A stretch of 64,000 nucleotides of DNA from Prauserella_A sp040635515. Lineage in GTDB: Bacteria; Actinomycetota; Actinomycetes; Mycobacteriales; Pseudonocardiaceae. The translations under genes were made by a program, and so were the position numbers. Shown piece after piece: positions 50,920-59,514 of this stretch (within the stretch, counting starts at the first letter, position 1; each line of letters starts with the position of its first letter). The notes under the pieces were generated by a model that searched no databases, was not told where the DNA came from, and worked only from the letters and a program-made list of their open reading frames with translations. Where the stretch lies: positions 682,001 to 746,000 of the forward strand of contig JBEYHY010000001.1 of NCBI GenBank assembly GCA_040635515.1, written 5' to 3'.

Positions 50920-52196
50920 CGGGACACCGGCTGGGTCGCGTCGCCTCCGGTGCCTTCCGCGCCCGCCTCGGCGGGGCCGGTACCGCTTGCCCTGCTCTCC
51001 CTGACCCCCAGCAGGAAGAGAATGGCCACGAGCGGACCGGCCGCGAGCGTGGCGAAGGCGACGAAGAACGAGTTGCTCGCCTGGAACACGGCGCCGAGCA
51101 CGACGGGCACGACGGTGCTGCCGAGTTGCCAGAAGGCGTTGGTGGCGCCCGCCGCCGATCCGGCGAGCCGCAGCCCGGACAGCTGCGGAATCATCGCGAC
51201 CATCAGCGGGCTGTAGACGTAGGCGGCGATACCGAGGAACGGTGCCGTCCACAGGAACGCGGTGAGGCTGCGGCCCGAACCGAACACCAGCAGGGTGCAC
51301 ACGAACGCGGCGAGCACGATGATGGTGAGCGCTTTGCGCCGCCCGCCGAAGAAGTCGGAGACGATGCCGATCACCGGTTTGGCCAGAACGGCGGTGAAGC
51401 CGAAGATCGCGGTCACGCCGCCCGCCTCGATGGGGGAGATGCCACTTCCCTTGACCATCAGCGCGTTGGACCAGGTGATGAAGCCGTAGGTGCCCCACAT
51501 GGCGCCGAATCCGGCGAGCCCGAGCAGCAGCAGGTCCCTGTTGTGCAGCAGCGGGCGCAGGCTCGGCAGGCTGCGTTCGCCCTCTGCCTCGCGGTTTCCG
51601 TCTCCGGAGTTGCGCAGCAGGAAGAAGCACAGCAGTGCGACGACCATCGAGGCGATGCCGAAGACGTGGTAGGAGGTCCGCCAGCCGGACGAGGCGATCA
51701 GGCTGGGCACGATCGCGTTGGCGATCACCGTTCCCAGCGAGGTCGCCGTCATGAACACGCCCATCGCCAGCCCCCGGTCCTTCGGGACGAACCACTGCGA
51801 GATGAGCTTGACGCCCGCCGCGTAGTCGCAGCCGGCGAAGATGCCGATACCGGCCTGGAAGGCGATGCCGACCGTCGCCGATTCGGTCTCGCCGAACAGG
51901 ATCATGAATCCGCCCGCGATGAACAGCGAGCAGGACAGGATCAGCCGTCCGCCGAGCCAGTCGGTGAGGAAACCACCGAAGGCGTTGGAGATGACGTAGC
52001 CGATGTAGTACCCGGTGGCGAAGACACCGAGACCGGCGAGCGAGACGCCGAGGTTCTCTCCGACCGACACCGAGGCGGGGCCCCAGGTGGAGCGGTCGAC
52101 CGCGGTCATGGTGAACGCGGCCCAACACAGCGCCAGGACAACCCAGCGGTAGGGGCTGCGTTGTCCTCGCGAGGTGTCAGTGGTCGTGTGACTCAT
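50916..52196 (-). CDS. MFS transporter
   Basis: A 426-residue major facilitator with 12 helices. The N-terminal WVVLALCWAAFTMTAVDRSTWGPASVSV and GGFLTDWLGGRLIL loop place it near the organic-anion (ACS-like) transporters. ATG at 52196 was chosen; the frame upstream is not protein-like. It is transcribed with the FAD oxidoreductase and divergent from the LysR gene. Confidence 0.9.
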   Translation of the reverse strand: MSHTTTDTSRGQRSPYRWVVLALCWAAFTMTAVDRSTWGPASVSVGENLGVSLAGLGVFATGYYIGYVISNAFGGFLTDWLGGRLILSCSLFIAGGFMILFGETESATVGIAFQAGIGIFAGCDYAAGVKLISQWFVPKDRGLAMGVFMTATSLGTVIANAIVPSLIASSGWRTSYHVFGIASMVVALLCFFLLRNSGDGNREAEGERSLPSLRPLLHNRDLLLLGLAGFGAMWGTYGFITWSNALMVKGSGISPIEAGGVTAIFGFTAVLAKPVIGIVSDFFGGRRKALTIIVLAAFVCTLLVFGSGRSLTAFLWTAPFLGIAAYVYSPLMVAMIPQLSGLRLAGSAAGATNAFWQLGSTVVPVVLGAVFQASNSFFVAFATLAAGPLVAILFLLGVRESRASGTGPAEAGAEGTGGDATQPVSR

Positions 52197-52308
52197 CGTT
52201 GAGCGGCCTTTCTGCGACGGCGGCCCTGCCTGACGAGCAGAGTCGGAACGCCCCGTCAGTAGAACCCGCTCTGCAGTCCGCGTCCAATGCTCATTAATCA
52301 CGCTCGCT

Positions 52309-52323
52309 ATGCTTTTCAGGCAT
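52309..52323. promoter_or_regulatory. Probable LysR box (T-N11-A)
   Basis: ATGCTTTTCAGGCAT has complementary ATGC/GCAT ends and the T-N11-A form of LysR sites. It lies in the 157-base region between the divergent LysR and MFS genes, 31 bases before the LysR start. Confidence 0.65.
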
Positions 52324-52353
52324 GACGATGAGCAGCTGGGCAAGGGAGAGTTA

Positions 52354-53244
52354 ATGGAGCTGCGGCATCTTCGGTACTTCGTCGCGATCGCGGCAGAGCG
52401 GTCGATGTCGAGGGCCGCCGAGCAACTGCACCTCACGCAGCCGTCGCTGAGCAGGCAGATCCGGCAGCTCGAACACGAACTGGGCGTGGTGCTGTTCGAA
52501 CGCACCACCACCGGAACCGCGCTGACCCCCGGCGGCGCCGCGTTCTATCACCACGCCCGGCTGCTGTTGCGGCTCGCCGACGCGAGCAGGGAAGCCGCGC
52601 ATTCGGCAGGTGAGACCACCCGCGAGGTGGTCGATCTGGGAATCCCTCCCGGGCTGTCGCCGGAATGGGTGGTGTGGTTGCTCGGCCTGCTGCGGGAGCA
52701 GGTCGGCGATGCCTCGGTGCTGATTACCGAGGCCAACAGCGCGGAGCAGTTGCGGATGGTGCGTGAGGGCAGGCTGGATCTGGGCCTCGTGCACGAGCGC
52801 CCCGTGCGGGCGCTGAACGGGACCCGGTTGTTCGGCCAGCCCTTCGGAGTCGCGGTGCGCCCGGATCATCCGCTCGCCGAGCGCACCGAATGCACCCTGC
52901 GGGAACTGCACGGGCTGCGGATACTGGCGCACGGCCGCGAACAGGTACAGGCTGCGCACGACGCGCTGATCGCCGCCGCGCACGAACGAGGCGTGACTCC
53001 ATTGTGGAGGTTCGCCCAGTTCTCCGAGCACGCGCGCTCGTGCGCGGAGGCGACCGAATCGGACGCGGTCGTGCTCACCGAGAACTCCGCCCGGCGGTTG
53101 CTGCCCCAATGGCCTTGGCTGAGATTGGCCGAGGATCCGGTCGACCTCACCACGTGGCTGATCTGGCAGTCCGCCACGCGCGCCGTTGTCACCAGGGTCG
53201 CCGAGGTGATCTCCGGGCTCGCGGAGCCCGCGACGGCACCGTGA
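52354..53244 (+). CDS. LysR-family transcriptional regulator
   Basis: A 296-residue LysR regulator. The N-terminal HTH reads MELRHLRYFVAIAAERSMSR, then LTQPSLSRQIRQLEHELG; the effector domain fills the rest. ATG at 52354 has GGGAGAG before it; an upstream ATG lacks one. It is divergent from the MFS/FAD operon, which it should control through the site at 52309-52323. Confidence 0.93.
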   Translation: MELRHLRYFVAIAAERSMSRAAEQLHLTQPSLSRQIRQLEHELGVVLFERTTTGTALTPGGAAFYHHARLLLRLADASREAAHSAGETTREVVDLGIPPGLSPEWVVWLLGLLREQVGDASVLITEANSAEQLRMVREGRLDLGLVHERPVRALNGTRLFGQPFGVAVRPDHPLAERTECTLRELHGLRILAHGREQVQAAHDALIAAAHERGVTPLWRFAQFSEHARSCAEATESDAVVLTENSARRLLPQWPWLRLAEDPVDLTTWLIWQSATRAVVTRVAEVISGLAEPATAP

Positions 53245-53266
53245 GCGACGCCGTGTCGTCGCGCCG

Positions 53267-54046
53267 CTACAGCCAGCGGGGCGGCACCGGCAGCTCACCG
53301 GTATCGCTCGTGACACCGGACGCGCCGCGGCCGGTGAGCCACCGCACCAGGTCCGGCAGCGGGCCGCGTACCGCCGGGCCGCCCGCGCCGAGGACGGTCG
53401 GCTCACCGCCCTCCGGAGCCAGCACCAGATCCACCTTTTCGCCCCTGCGTTCCCACGAACCCACCACGTCGGCACACAACGCCGTGAGCAGTTCGGAGGG
53501 AAAGTCGCGGGTGTCGCCGCCATTGCCGAGGTCGACGGCGTGCAGCCACACCTCACGGGTACGCATCCACGCGGTCTCCCTGACGGGGACCAGCCGGCCC
53601 TGCGCGGTGCGCACCTCGGCGTCCCAGCACTCGCCGGGAAGATCCCGCCACGCGACGTTGAGCGCGACCTCGGTGTGCGCGAACAGGTTCCGCAGCGCCC
53701 TCGCCGGTGTCGTCGCGCCCAGTTCGATCTCGGCGGCGCGCTGCTCGGCCGAGGCGTACATCGGATTCTCGACCCCGGTTCGCGCCCAGTCGACGAGCCT
53801 GGTCAGCGCTCTCGCGTTGTACCCGACGTGGGCGATCACGTGCCGCCTCGACCAGCCGGGCAACAAACTGTCCTCGTCCAGTGCGGCATCGCCGAGTTCG
53901 TTGAGCTTGCGCGCGAAGTAGGCCGTTCCCCGCCTTGCCAGCGTGAGCCGCTCCGCGGGGGCCTCCGGCGCGTCGTAGCGCGCGCCGGAGCCCTGGCGTT
54001 CCCGCAATTCCGCCCTCGCCGCCGCCTCGGCGTCATGCGCGCTCAT
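53267..54046 (-). CDS. nagL: Maleylpyruvate isomerase, mycothiol-dependent
   Basis: A 259-residue DinB/MDMPI-fold enzyme that isomerises maleylpyruvate to fumarylpyruvate with mycothiol. The zinc ligands are recognisable in RRHVIAHVGYNARAL and TREVWLHAVDLG. It is the third step of the gentisate pathway. The ATG overlaps the fumarylpyruvate hydrolase stop by 4 bases. The symbol follows Corynebacterium usage. A mycothiol enzyme supports actinobacterial origin. Confidence 0.9.
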   Translation of the reverse strand: MSAHDAEAAARAELRERQGSGARYDAPEAPAERLTLARRGTAYFARKLNELGDAALDEDSLLPGWSRRHVIAHVGYNARALTRLVDWARTGVENPMYASAEQRAAEIELGATTPARALRNLFAHTEVALNVAWRDLPGECWDAEVRTAQGRLVPVRETAWMRTREVWLHAVDLGNGGDTRDFPSELLTALCADVVGSWERRGEKVDLVLAPEGGEPTVLGAGGPAVRGPLPDLVRWLTGRGASGVTSDTGELPVPPRWL

Positions 54047-54864
54047 GTGCGCTCGGGCGTCGCGACGTTGACGAGCGAACCGATGCCGTCGATGGTCGTC
54101 GTCAGCGTCTGGCCCTTGCCGAGGTACTGCCGGGGTGTCCTCGCGTGCCCGACCCCGCCAGGAGTTCCGGTCGCGATCACGTCGCCCGGCCGCAGCGTGA
54201 AGATCGTCGAGATGTACTCGACGAGCCTCACCGGGCCGAACACGAGGTCGTCGATGGGCGTGCGTTGCACCTCGGCGCCGTCCACCGCCGTGACCAGCCG
54301 CGCGTCCGACGGCAGCTCGCCGGGTGTGACCATGACCGGGCCGAACGGTGTGCTGTTCTCCCACGTCTTGCCCTGGAACCACTGCGTCGTGCGGTACTGG
54401 TAATCGCGCATCGTGACGTCGTTGAGCACGGAATAGCCCGCGATCGCGGCCTCGGCCTCGGTGGCCGAGGCCCGCCTCACCGTCTTGCCGATCACGACGG
54501 CCAGCTCACCCTCCCAGTCGGTCTGATCCGACTCGGGCGGCAACTGGATCTCGTCGCGGGCTCCGATGAGGGCTTCGGGGAACTTGGTGAACAGGGTCGG
54601 GTATTCGGGCAGTTCCCTGCCCATCTCCAGGATGTGGTTGCGGTAGTTGAGCCCGACGCAGACGATCTTGCCCGGCCGCGGCACCACCGGAGCGAAATCG
54701 GCGTTGGCGGCGTCGTGTACCGCCCCCTCGGCCGAGGCGGCGTCCGCGAGAGCACCGGCGCGCAGCAGCTCGCCGACGTCCCCGAACCCGGTCTCGACCG
54801 CGGTGTCGCCGGTGATCCGGACGGCGGCGCTCCGGTCTCCGAGCCGGATGGTGGCGAGCTTCAT
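54043..54864 (-). CDS. nagK: Fumarylpyruvate hydrolase (FAH family)
   Basis: A 273-residue fumarylacetoacetate-hydrolase-fold enzyme that cleaves fumarylpyruvate to fumarate and pyruvate. The core starts IVCVGLNYRNHILEMG, with metal ligands in WEGELAVVIGK and the TGTPGGVG turn near the C-terminus. It is coupled by ATGA overlaps to genes on both sides in the gentisate operon, which fixes the assignment better than sequence alone. Confidence 0.9.
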   Translation of the reverse strand: MKLATIRLGDRSAAVRITGDTAVETGFGDVGELLRAGALADAASAEGAVHDAANADFAPVVPRPGKIVCVGLNYRNHILEMGRELPEYPTLFTKFPEALIGARDEIQLPPESDQTDWEGELAVVIGKTVRRASATEAEAAIAGYSVLNDVTMRDYQYRTTQWFQGKTWENSTPFGPVMVTPGELPSDARLVTAVDGAEVQRTPIDDLVFGPVRLVEYISTIFTLRPGDVIATGTPGGVGHARTPRQYLGKGQTLTTTIDGIGSLVNVATPERT

Positions 54865-55976
54865 CGTTGTTCTCCTTCGACGTGTGTGCGGTTGAAGTGC
54901 AGCCGCTCCATGATGGGAGCATCCGAGAATCGGAACAGGTCGAGCGGGGTCTCCGCGCGCAGCGACCACGGCACCCAGGACGGTGCGACGAAGAGGTCGC
55001 CCTTGTCGAGAGTGTGCTCGATCCCGTCGAGGACCACCTGGCCCCTGCCCTCGAAGACCTGGAAGACGCTGGATCCGACCTCGCGCGTCGCGGGGGTCGC
55101 CGCACCGGCCCGCAGCCGGTGGAATTCCGCGCGGATGGTCGGCATCACGTCGCCACCGGTCGTGGGATTGACGTAGCGGATCGCGGCGTGGCCCTGGCCG
55201 ACGGTCGCGGGTTGTCCTTCGTCCTCCAGCAGGAGCTGCTGGGTCAGCGCGGAATCGGTGTGTTCCCAGCGGTAGGCGCCGATGGGGGAGGACACCGTGT
55301 CGCGCAGTCCGCTCAGCGGCCGGAGTCCCGGATGACACCACAGGCGTTCGCCGCGCGAGAAGTTCGGGGTCGCGTAGTCGGTGACGCGATCGGAACCGAA
55401 CTCGAAGAAGCCGACGTCGGTGTAGTGCGAGAACGGGATGTCGAGCCCGTCGAGCCACGCCATCGGCTGGTCGGTTTCGTTGTGGTGACCGTGGAAATGC
55501 CAGCCGGGCGTGAGCAGGAAGTCACCCCGGGACATGCGGACCGGATCGCCGTCGACGACCGTCCACACACCCTCGCCCTCGACGACGAACCGGAACGCGT
55601 TCTGCGCGTGCCGGTGTTCCGGCGCCGTCTCGCGCGGCCCGAGGTACTGGATCGCCGCCCACAGGGTGGGGCTGACGTAGGCGTGCCCGCCGAGACCGGG
55701 ATTGGCCAGCGCGAGCGCCCTTCGCTCGCCGCCCCTGCCCACCGGCACGAGATCCCCTGCCCGCTTCGCCAGCGGGTACAGGTCGGACCAGCGCCACAGA
55801 TGCGCGACCGCCTTCGGTTGCGGGTGCATCGGCATCAGGTTGCCGAGCTGGGTCCACAGTGGAGTCAGATTGGCCGATTCGAAGTCCTGGTACAGCTCTC
55901 GCAGTTCCGGGCTGTCGCCGGAGGTCATGGCGTTGCCGACCGAGCCGTGGTCGGCCGGTCGCTCGGTGTCGGTCAT
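54861..55976 (-). CDS. nagI: Gentisate 1,2-dioxygenase
   Basis: A bicupin Fe(II) dioxygenase of 371 residues that opens gentisate to maleylpyruvate. The first cupin has the metal His pair in APEHRHAQNAFRFVVEG and the later His in GWHFHGHHN. The second cupin (SVFQVFEGRGQVVLDG) has lost these ligands, as is normal. ATG at 55976 was chosen; the frame further upstream overlaps the hydroxylase gene. It overlaps the hydrolase start by ATGA. Confidence 0.92.
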   Translation of the reverse strand: MTDTERPADHGSVGNAMTSGDSPELRELYQDFESANLTPLWTQLGNLMPMHPQPKAVAHLWRWSDLYPLAKRAGDLVPVGRGGERRALALANPGLGGHAYVSPTLWAAIQYLGPRETAPEHRHAQNAFRFVVEGEGVWTVVDGDPVRMSRGDFLLTPGWHFHGHHNETDQPMAWLDGLDIPFSHYTDVGFFEFGSDRVTDYATPNFSRGERLWCHPGLRPLSGLRDTVSSPIGAYRWEHTDSALTQQLLLEDEGQPATVGQGHAAIRYVNPTTGGDVMPTIRAEFHRLRAGAATPATREVGSSVFQVFEGRGQVVLDGIEHTLDKGDLFVAPSWVPWSLRAETPLDLFRFSDAPIMERLHFNRTHVEGEQR

Positions 55977-56002
55977 GGAAGCTCCTTCGCTTCGGGACGG
56001 GC

Positions 56003-57250
56003 TCAGGCGGGGGCGGGAACGTCGGATCCGGTGGAAACGGCCGTGTCGCGCGTGGGGGCTTGTCCCTCGCGCACGGGGCCGTACAACCAGTCGACGAGGT
56101 GATAGTCGTGGATGTCCCTCGACCGGAACACCTCGTCGCGCAACAGCGTCGGAATCGGCTGGTCGACGTGCCAGATGTCGCCCCACACCCGGGCCGTCGA
56201 CTGCACCCTGCCGGCGAAGGCCAGCCGCTCGCCCTCGTAGGCGCCGAGTGCCTCGCCGAGGGCGGGCCGGGACCAGGAGCCGCCCGTGAGGGCGGGAAGC
56301 GCCCTCGCCAGCGCGGCGCCGTCGAGCAGCGCCTGGCCCGCGCCTTGCGCGAGGTACTGCAGCATCGGATGCGCGGCGTCGCCGAGCAGGCTGATCCTGC
56401 CCTTGGTCCACGTCGTGGCCGGTTCCCTGTCGTACATGGGCCAGCGATTGTTTCGCTGCAGCGAGGGGATGGCGACCCTGACCGCCTCGCACATCCCGGA
56501 GTACATCCGGTCCAATTCCTCCGGCGTGCCCCAGTCCTGCTTGCCTTCGAGGTATTCCTGGCTGCGGAAGACGGCGACCTGGTTGTACAGCTCGCCCGCG
56601 CGGACGGGGTACTGCACGAGGTGCATGCCGGGCCCCATCCACACGCACACGTCGTCCAGTGCCGCACGGCGGTCGACCTGCTCGATGGGAACGGCGCCAC
56701 GGTAGGCGACGTAACCGGAGCACAGCGGTTCGTCGGTGACGATCTCCTTGCGCACCGTCGAGTGCAGCCCGTCAGCGCCGAGCAGCAATCGGCCGGTGAA
56801 CTCGGCGCCGTTCGCGCAGGTCACCGTGATCGAGTCAGGGTTGTCGGCGAATTCGGTGACGTGATGATCGGTGTGCAGGCTGATCAGGTCTTCCGCCCGC
56901 GCGGCCTCCAGCAGTGCCTGGAGCAGGTCGCTGCGATGCAGCACGAGATAGGGACCGCCGTAGCGGGCGTGCGCGTCGGCGAGGTCGAGGTGGGTCAGCT
57001 CCTCGCCGGTGGCGGCGTTGCGGAAGACCAGCCGTTTGGGCCGCACCGAATGCGGGAGGATCTTGTCGAGCACCCCGATCTCGCCGAGCATCCGGGTGAT
57101 GTTGGGCGCGAGCTGCAGTCCGGCGCCGACCTCCGCGAATTCGGGCGAGCGTTCGAGCACCCTGACCCTGACGCCGCTCCTGGCCAGGTGCACTGCCGCG
57201 CCGAGCCCGCCGATGCCACCACCGGCGATGATCACCTGATCCGTTGCCAC
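56003..57250 (-). CDS. 3-hydroxybenzoate 6-monooxygenase
   Basis: A class A flavin monooxygenase of 415 residues that para-hydroxylates 3-hydroxybenzoate to gentisate. It has the N-terminal IIAGGGIGGLGAAVHLA, a DG motif (LLGADGLHSTVR) and the GDAAHPMLQYLAQGAGQA FAD motif. The GTG start has AAGGAGG at 5-base spacing. It leads the gentisate operon. Salicylate 5-hydroxylation is an alternative, but single-component flavin enzymes with this operon are usually 3HB 6-hydroxylases. Confidence 0.88.
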   Translation of the reverse strand: MATDQVIIAGGGIGGLGAAVHLARSGVRVRVLERSPEFAEVGAGLQLAPNITRMLGEIGVLDKILPHSVRPKRLVFRNAATGEELTHLDLADAHARYGGPYLVLHRSDLLQALLEAARAEDLISLHTDHHVTEFADNPDSITVTCANGAEFTGRLLLGADGLHSTVRKEIVTDEPLCSGYVAYRGAVPIEQVDRRAALDDVCVWMGPGMHLVQYPVRAGELYNQVAVFRSQEYLEGKQDWGTPEELDRMYSGMCEAVRVAIPSLQRNNRWPMYDREPATTWTKGRISLLGDAAHPMLQYLAQGAGQALLDGAALARALPALTGGSWSRPALGEALGAYEGERLAFAGRVQSTARVWGDIWHVDQPIPTLLRDEVFRSRDIHDYHLVDWLYGPVREGQAPTRDTAVSTGSDVPAPA

Positions 57251-57470
57251 CTTGGCCTCCTTCCCGAAGCGCCGCGAAGCACTAGAAGCTTTGAGGAGCA
57301 CTGAGCGGACGTGTCCTGACCGGCGGTGCGGGTAGTCCCGGCCATCGGCACACCTCGCCGGAGCGCTGCTCGTTCTGGCATCACCCGTGGCGCGATCGGC
57401 GCCGCCGGGTGACGTGCCTTGACCCTAGCCAGCTGGTTCCGCACAACGCAAAGATTGTTAGGATCATTCT

Positions 57471-58241
57471 GTGGAGCAGAAAACTGACCCGTACCGGGTG
57501 GAGGCCGTCGATCGCGCGCTGATCCTGCTGTCGCTGCTCGCGGAGCGTGGCGACCTCAGCGTCACCGAGGCGGGGAAGGCGCTGGGCGTGGCGCCCTCGA
57601 CGGCGCACCGGCTGCTGTCCACGCTGTGCCACCGCGGCTTCGCCGTCCACGACGACCGCAGGCGCTACCGGCTCGGACCCGCCGCGGCGGCACTGACGGT
57701 GGCCTGGCGCTCGCCGCCGTTGCCCGACCGGGTCCGCCCCCACCTGGAGTACTTGTTCGCGCAGGTGTCCGAAACCGTGCACCTCATGGTGCTGACCGGC
57801 TCGGACGTCCGCTTCGCCGACGGCATCGAGAGCGCGAGGCCGCTCAGGGTCGGACTGCGGACGGGTGCGAGGATGCCCGCCTACTGCACCTCGGGTGGCA
57901 AGGCGATGCTCGCCGACCTGACCCCGGAACAGGTCGAGGCCTTGCACCCGGAGGGCCTCACGCCATGGCCTGGCGAGCGCATCCACGACCTTGCCGCGCT
58001 GCACGCCGAGCTGGCCGGCGTACGCGGCAAGCGGTTCGGCCTCAACCACGACGAGAGCGAACCCGACGTCACCGCGATCGGGGCGTCCATCGGGATCATC
58101 GCGGGCGAGCACGCCGCGCTGACCGTCGCCTTGCCCTCGACACGCTTCGCCGCATCCGACACCGAGCACATCGCCGCCGTGCTGCTCGCGGCCTGCCGGG
58201 ACGTCAGGGGCGCGCTCGGCGCGGCGGACATCCCGGACTGA
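57471..58241 (+). CDS. IclR-family regulator of the gentisate operon
   Basis: A 256-residue IclR-type regulator. The N-terminal winged helix reads ALILLSLLAERGDLSV, then VAPSTAHRLLSTLCHRG; the C-terminal effector domain includes MPAYCTSGGKAMLADL. GTG is the start. It is divergent from the 3-hydroxybenzoate/gentisate genes across 220 bases that include an AT-rich stretch, so it is very likely their regulator. A repeat array cap begins 2 bases after its stop codon. Confidence 0.92.
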   Translation: MEQKTDPYRVEAVDRALILLSLLAERGDLSVTEAGKALGVAPSTAHRLLSTLCHRGFAVHDDRRRYRLGPAAAALTVAWRSPPLPDRVRPHLEYLFAQVSETVHLMVLTGSDVRFADGIESARPLRVGLRTGARMPAYCTSGGKAMLADLTPEQVEALHPEGLTPWPGERIHDLAALHAELAGVRGKRFGLNHDESEPDVTAIGASIGIIAGEHAALTVALPSTRFAASDTEHIAAVLLAACRDVRGALGAADIPD

Positions 58242-58243
58242 CC

Positions 58244-58346
58244 CCGCGAGTCCCCCGCCCAGGCCGCCGAGTTCTGCGTTCGGGCGAGCGAGATCCGCGT
58301 TCGGGTCGGCGAGTTCTGCGTTCGGGTCATCGAGTTCTGCCCGATG
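58244..58346 (-). repeat. 21-bp repeat array D1 (inverted; cap plus four units)
   Basis: Read on the minus strand, four units (ending at 58346, 58325, 58304 and 58283) run into the cap at 58244-58262, which is the exact complement of the cap in arrays B and C2. It starts 2 bases after the IclR stop codon. With D2 it forms an outward-facing inverted pair. Confidence 0.88.
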
Positions 58347-58521
58347 GGCCCGGTCACGGGGAACCACTGGTGCGCGAGTCGCGTCAGGCAGTGCATCGGG
58401 CCGGTCGAAACGGTGCTCGCGTGGAGCATGTCCGCCGGTGATGAGGGTGCCGCCCGTGGTGCCGGCGTCGGCTGAGTCACCGCACTCGCCGCACTTGCCG
58501 TGCGAACGCGACCCGCCCGCT

Positions 58522-58626
58522 ACGAGTGCGGATCTCGGCGCCCCGAGTGCGGATCTCGCCCACCTGAACGCGGAACTCGGTAGCCTGGGCGCGGATCTCG
58601 GCGGCCTGAGCGCGGAACTCGGCTCG
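58522..58626 (+). repeat. 21-bp repeat array D2 (five units, no cap)
   Basis: Units start at 58522, 58543, 58564, 58585 and 58606 with the core GCGGA(T/A)CTCGG. The terminal cap is absent. The array ends 41 bases before the methyltransferase gene. The 175 bases between D1 and D2 show no gene; the open frames crossing them are a product of the repeat. Confidence 0.88.
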
Positions 58627-58667
58627 GGCCACCCGTAATCCCGCCGGCGAGCGGAAGGGGCACCACG

Positions 58668-59396
58668 ATGGGTACTGCCGAGACGGCGTGGGGACGACCG
58701 GAACTGCCGCCCAATGTCAACTATCGCGAGCACAGGGACCGGTTGCGCTCGCTCGGCACCGACGAGGTGTTCGGCTACATCTACCGGCACAACCTGTGGG
58801 CGAGCGCGGAGTCGGTGTCGGGTCAGGGTTCCGAGGAAGCCGCGACGCGGCTGCTGCGCACCGCGATCCCCGCCTTGCTGCGCGAGAAAGGGATCAGCTC
58901 GATCGCCGACGTACCGTGTGGTGACTTCGGCTGGCTCGGAGATACCGGCCTCGGCGTCGAGCGCTACTTCGGTGCCGACATCGTGCCCGGGCTCATCGAG
59001 CGCAACCGGCGCCGGTTCGCGCGGCCGGGCTACCGGTTCGAGGTGCTCGACCTGACCGTCGGGCCACTGCCCACAGTGGACCTCGTGTTGTGCAGGGATT
59101 GCCTCGTGCACCTGACTTTCGCGCAGGCGATGGCCGCGCTGCGCACGATCGCCCGCAGCGGGGCGCGATATCTGCTGACCACGACGTTCCCCGGCCTGGA
59201 GGTCAACGTCGACGCCGAGACGGGGGACTGGCGCCCGCTCAATCTGCGGCTGCCTCCGTTCGGATTCGGCGAACCGGAGGCGCTCATCGTCGAGGGCTGC
59301 CGCGAGGGCGGGGGCAGCTACGCCGACAAGGCGCTCGCGCTGTGGCCCGTGCGGGCGCTGATCCCGGCACTCGACCGTGCGGCGCCGCGGTATTAG
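58668..59396 (+). CDS. Class I SAM-dependent methyltransferase-like protein
   Basis: A 242-residue protein with a Rossmann methyltransferase core: SIADVPCGDFGWL as motif I near residue 80, YFGADIVPGLIERN, and LVLCRDCLVHLTF as motif IV. The substrate is unknown. GGAAGGGG precedes the ATG by about 8 bases. It follows repeat array D2 and has no clear partner. Confidence 0.82.
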   Translation: MGTAETAWGRPELPPNVNYREHRDRLRSLGTDEVFGYIYRHNLWASAESVSGQGSEEAATRLLRTAIPALLREKGISSIADVPCGDFGWLGDTGLGVERYFGADIVPGLIERNRRRFARPGYRFEVLDLTVGPLPTVDLVLCRDCLVHLTFAQAMAALRTIARSGARYLLTTTFPGLEVNVDAETGDWRPLNLRLPPFGFGEPEALIVEGCREGGGSYADKALALWPVRALIPALDRAAPRY

Positions 59397-59514
59397 CCCG
59401 GTACCGGCGCCCTCGTAAAGGGGCTTCCGCGAACGGCCCCGGCGTGATCGACTTGCCGGGGTCCGGGCGCGGTCCCGGAAACGGCAGGTGTCCACTCGAA
59501 CAACGGAGTTCGCC

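Noticed and set aside
49654..52128. Fusion of an MFS transporter and the FAD oxidoreductase in one 824-codon frame
   Set aside because: The upstream part is out of frame with the true MFS gene and Arg-rich; the two genes are separate with an ATGA overlap.
54861..56723. A 620-codon frame fused to gentisate dioxygenase
   Set aside because: The extra N-terminal part is an Arg-rich shadow frame of the hydroxylase gene. The dioxygenase has a normal start at 55976.
40742..58626. Ends of a transposon or MITE
   Set aside because: Although C1/C2 and D1/D2 are inverted, the caps face outward after tandem arrays, cores are unrelated, no transposase is present and I see no target-site duplication.
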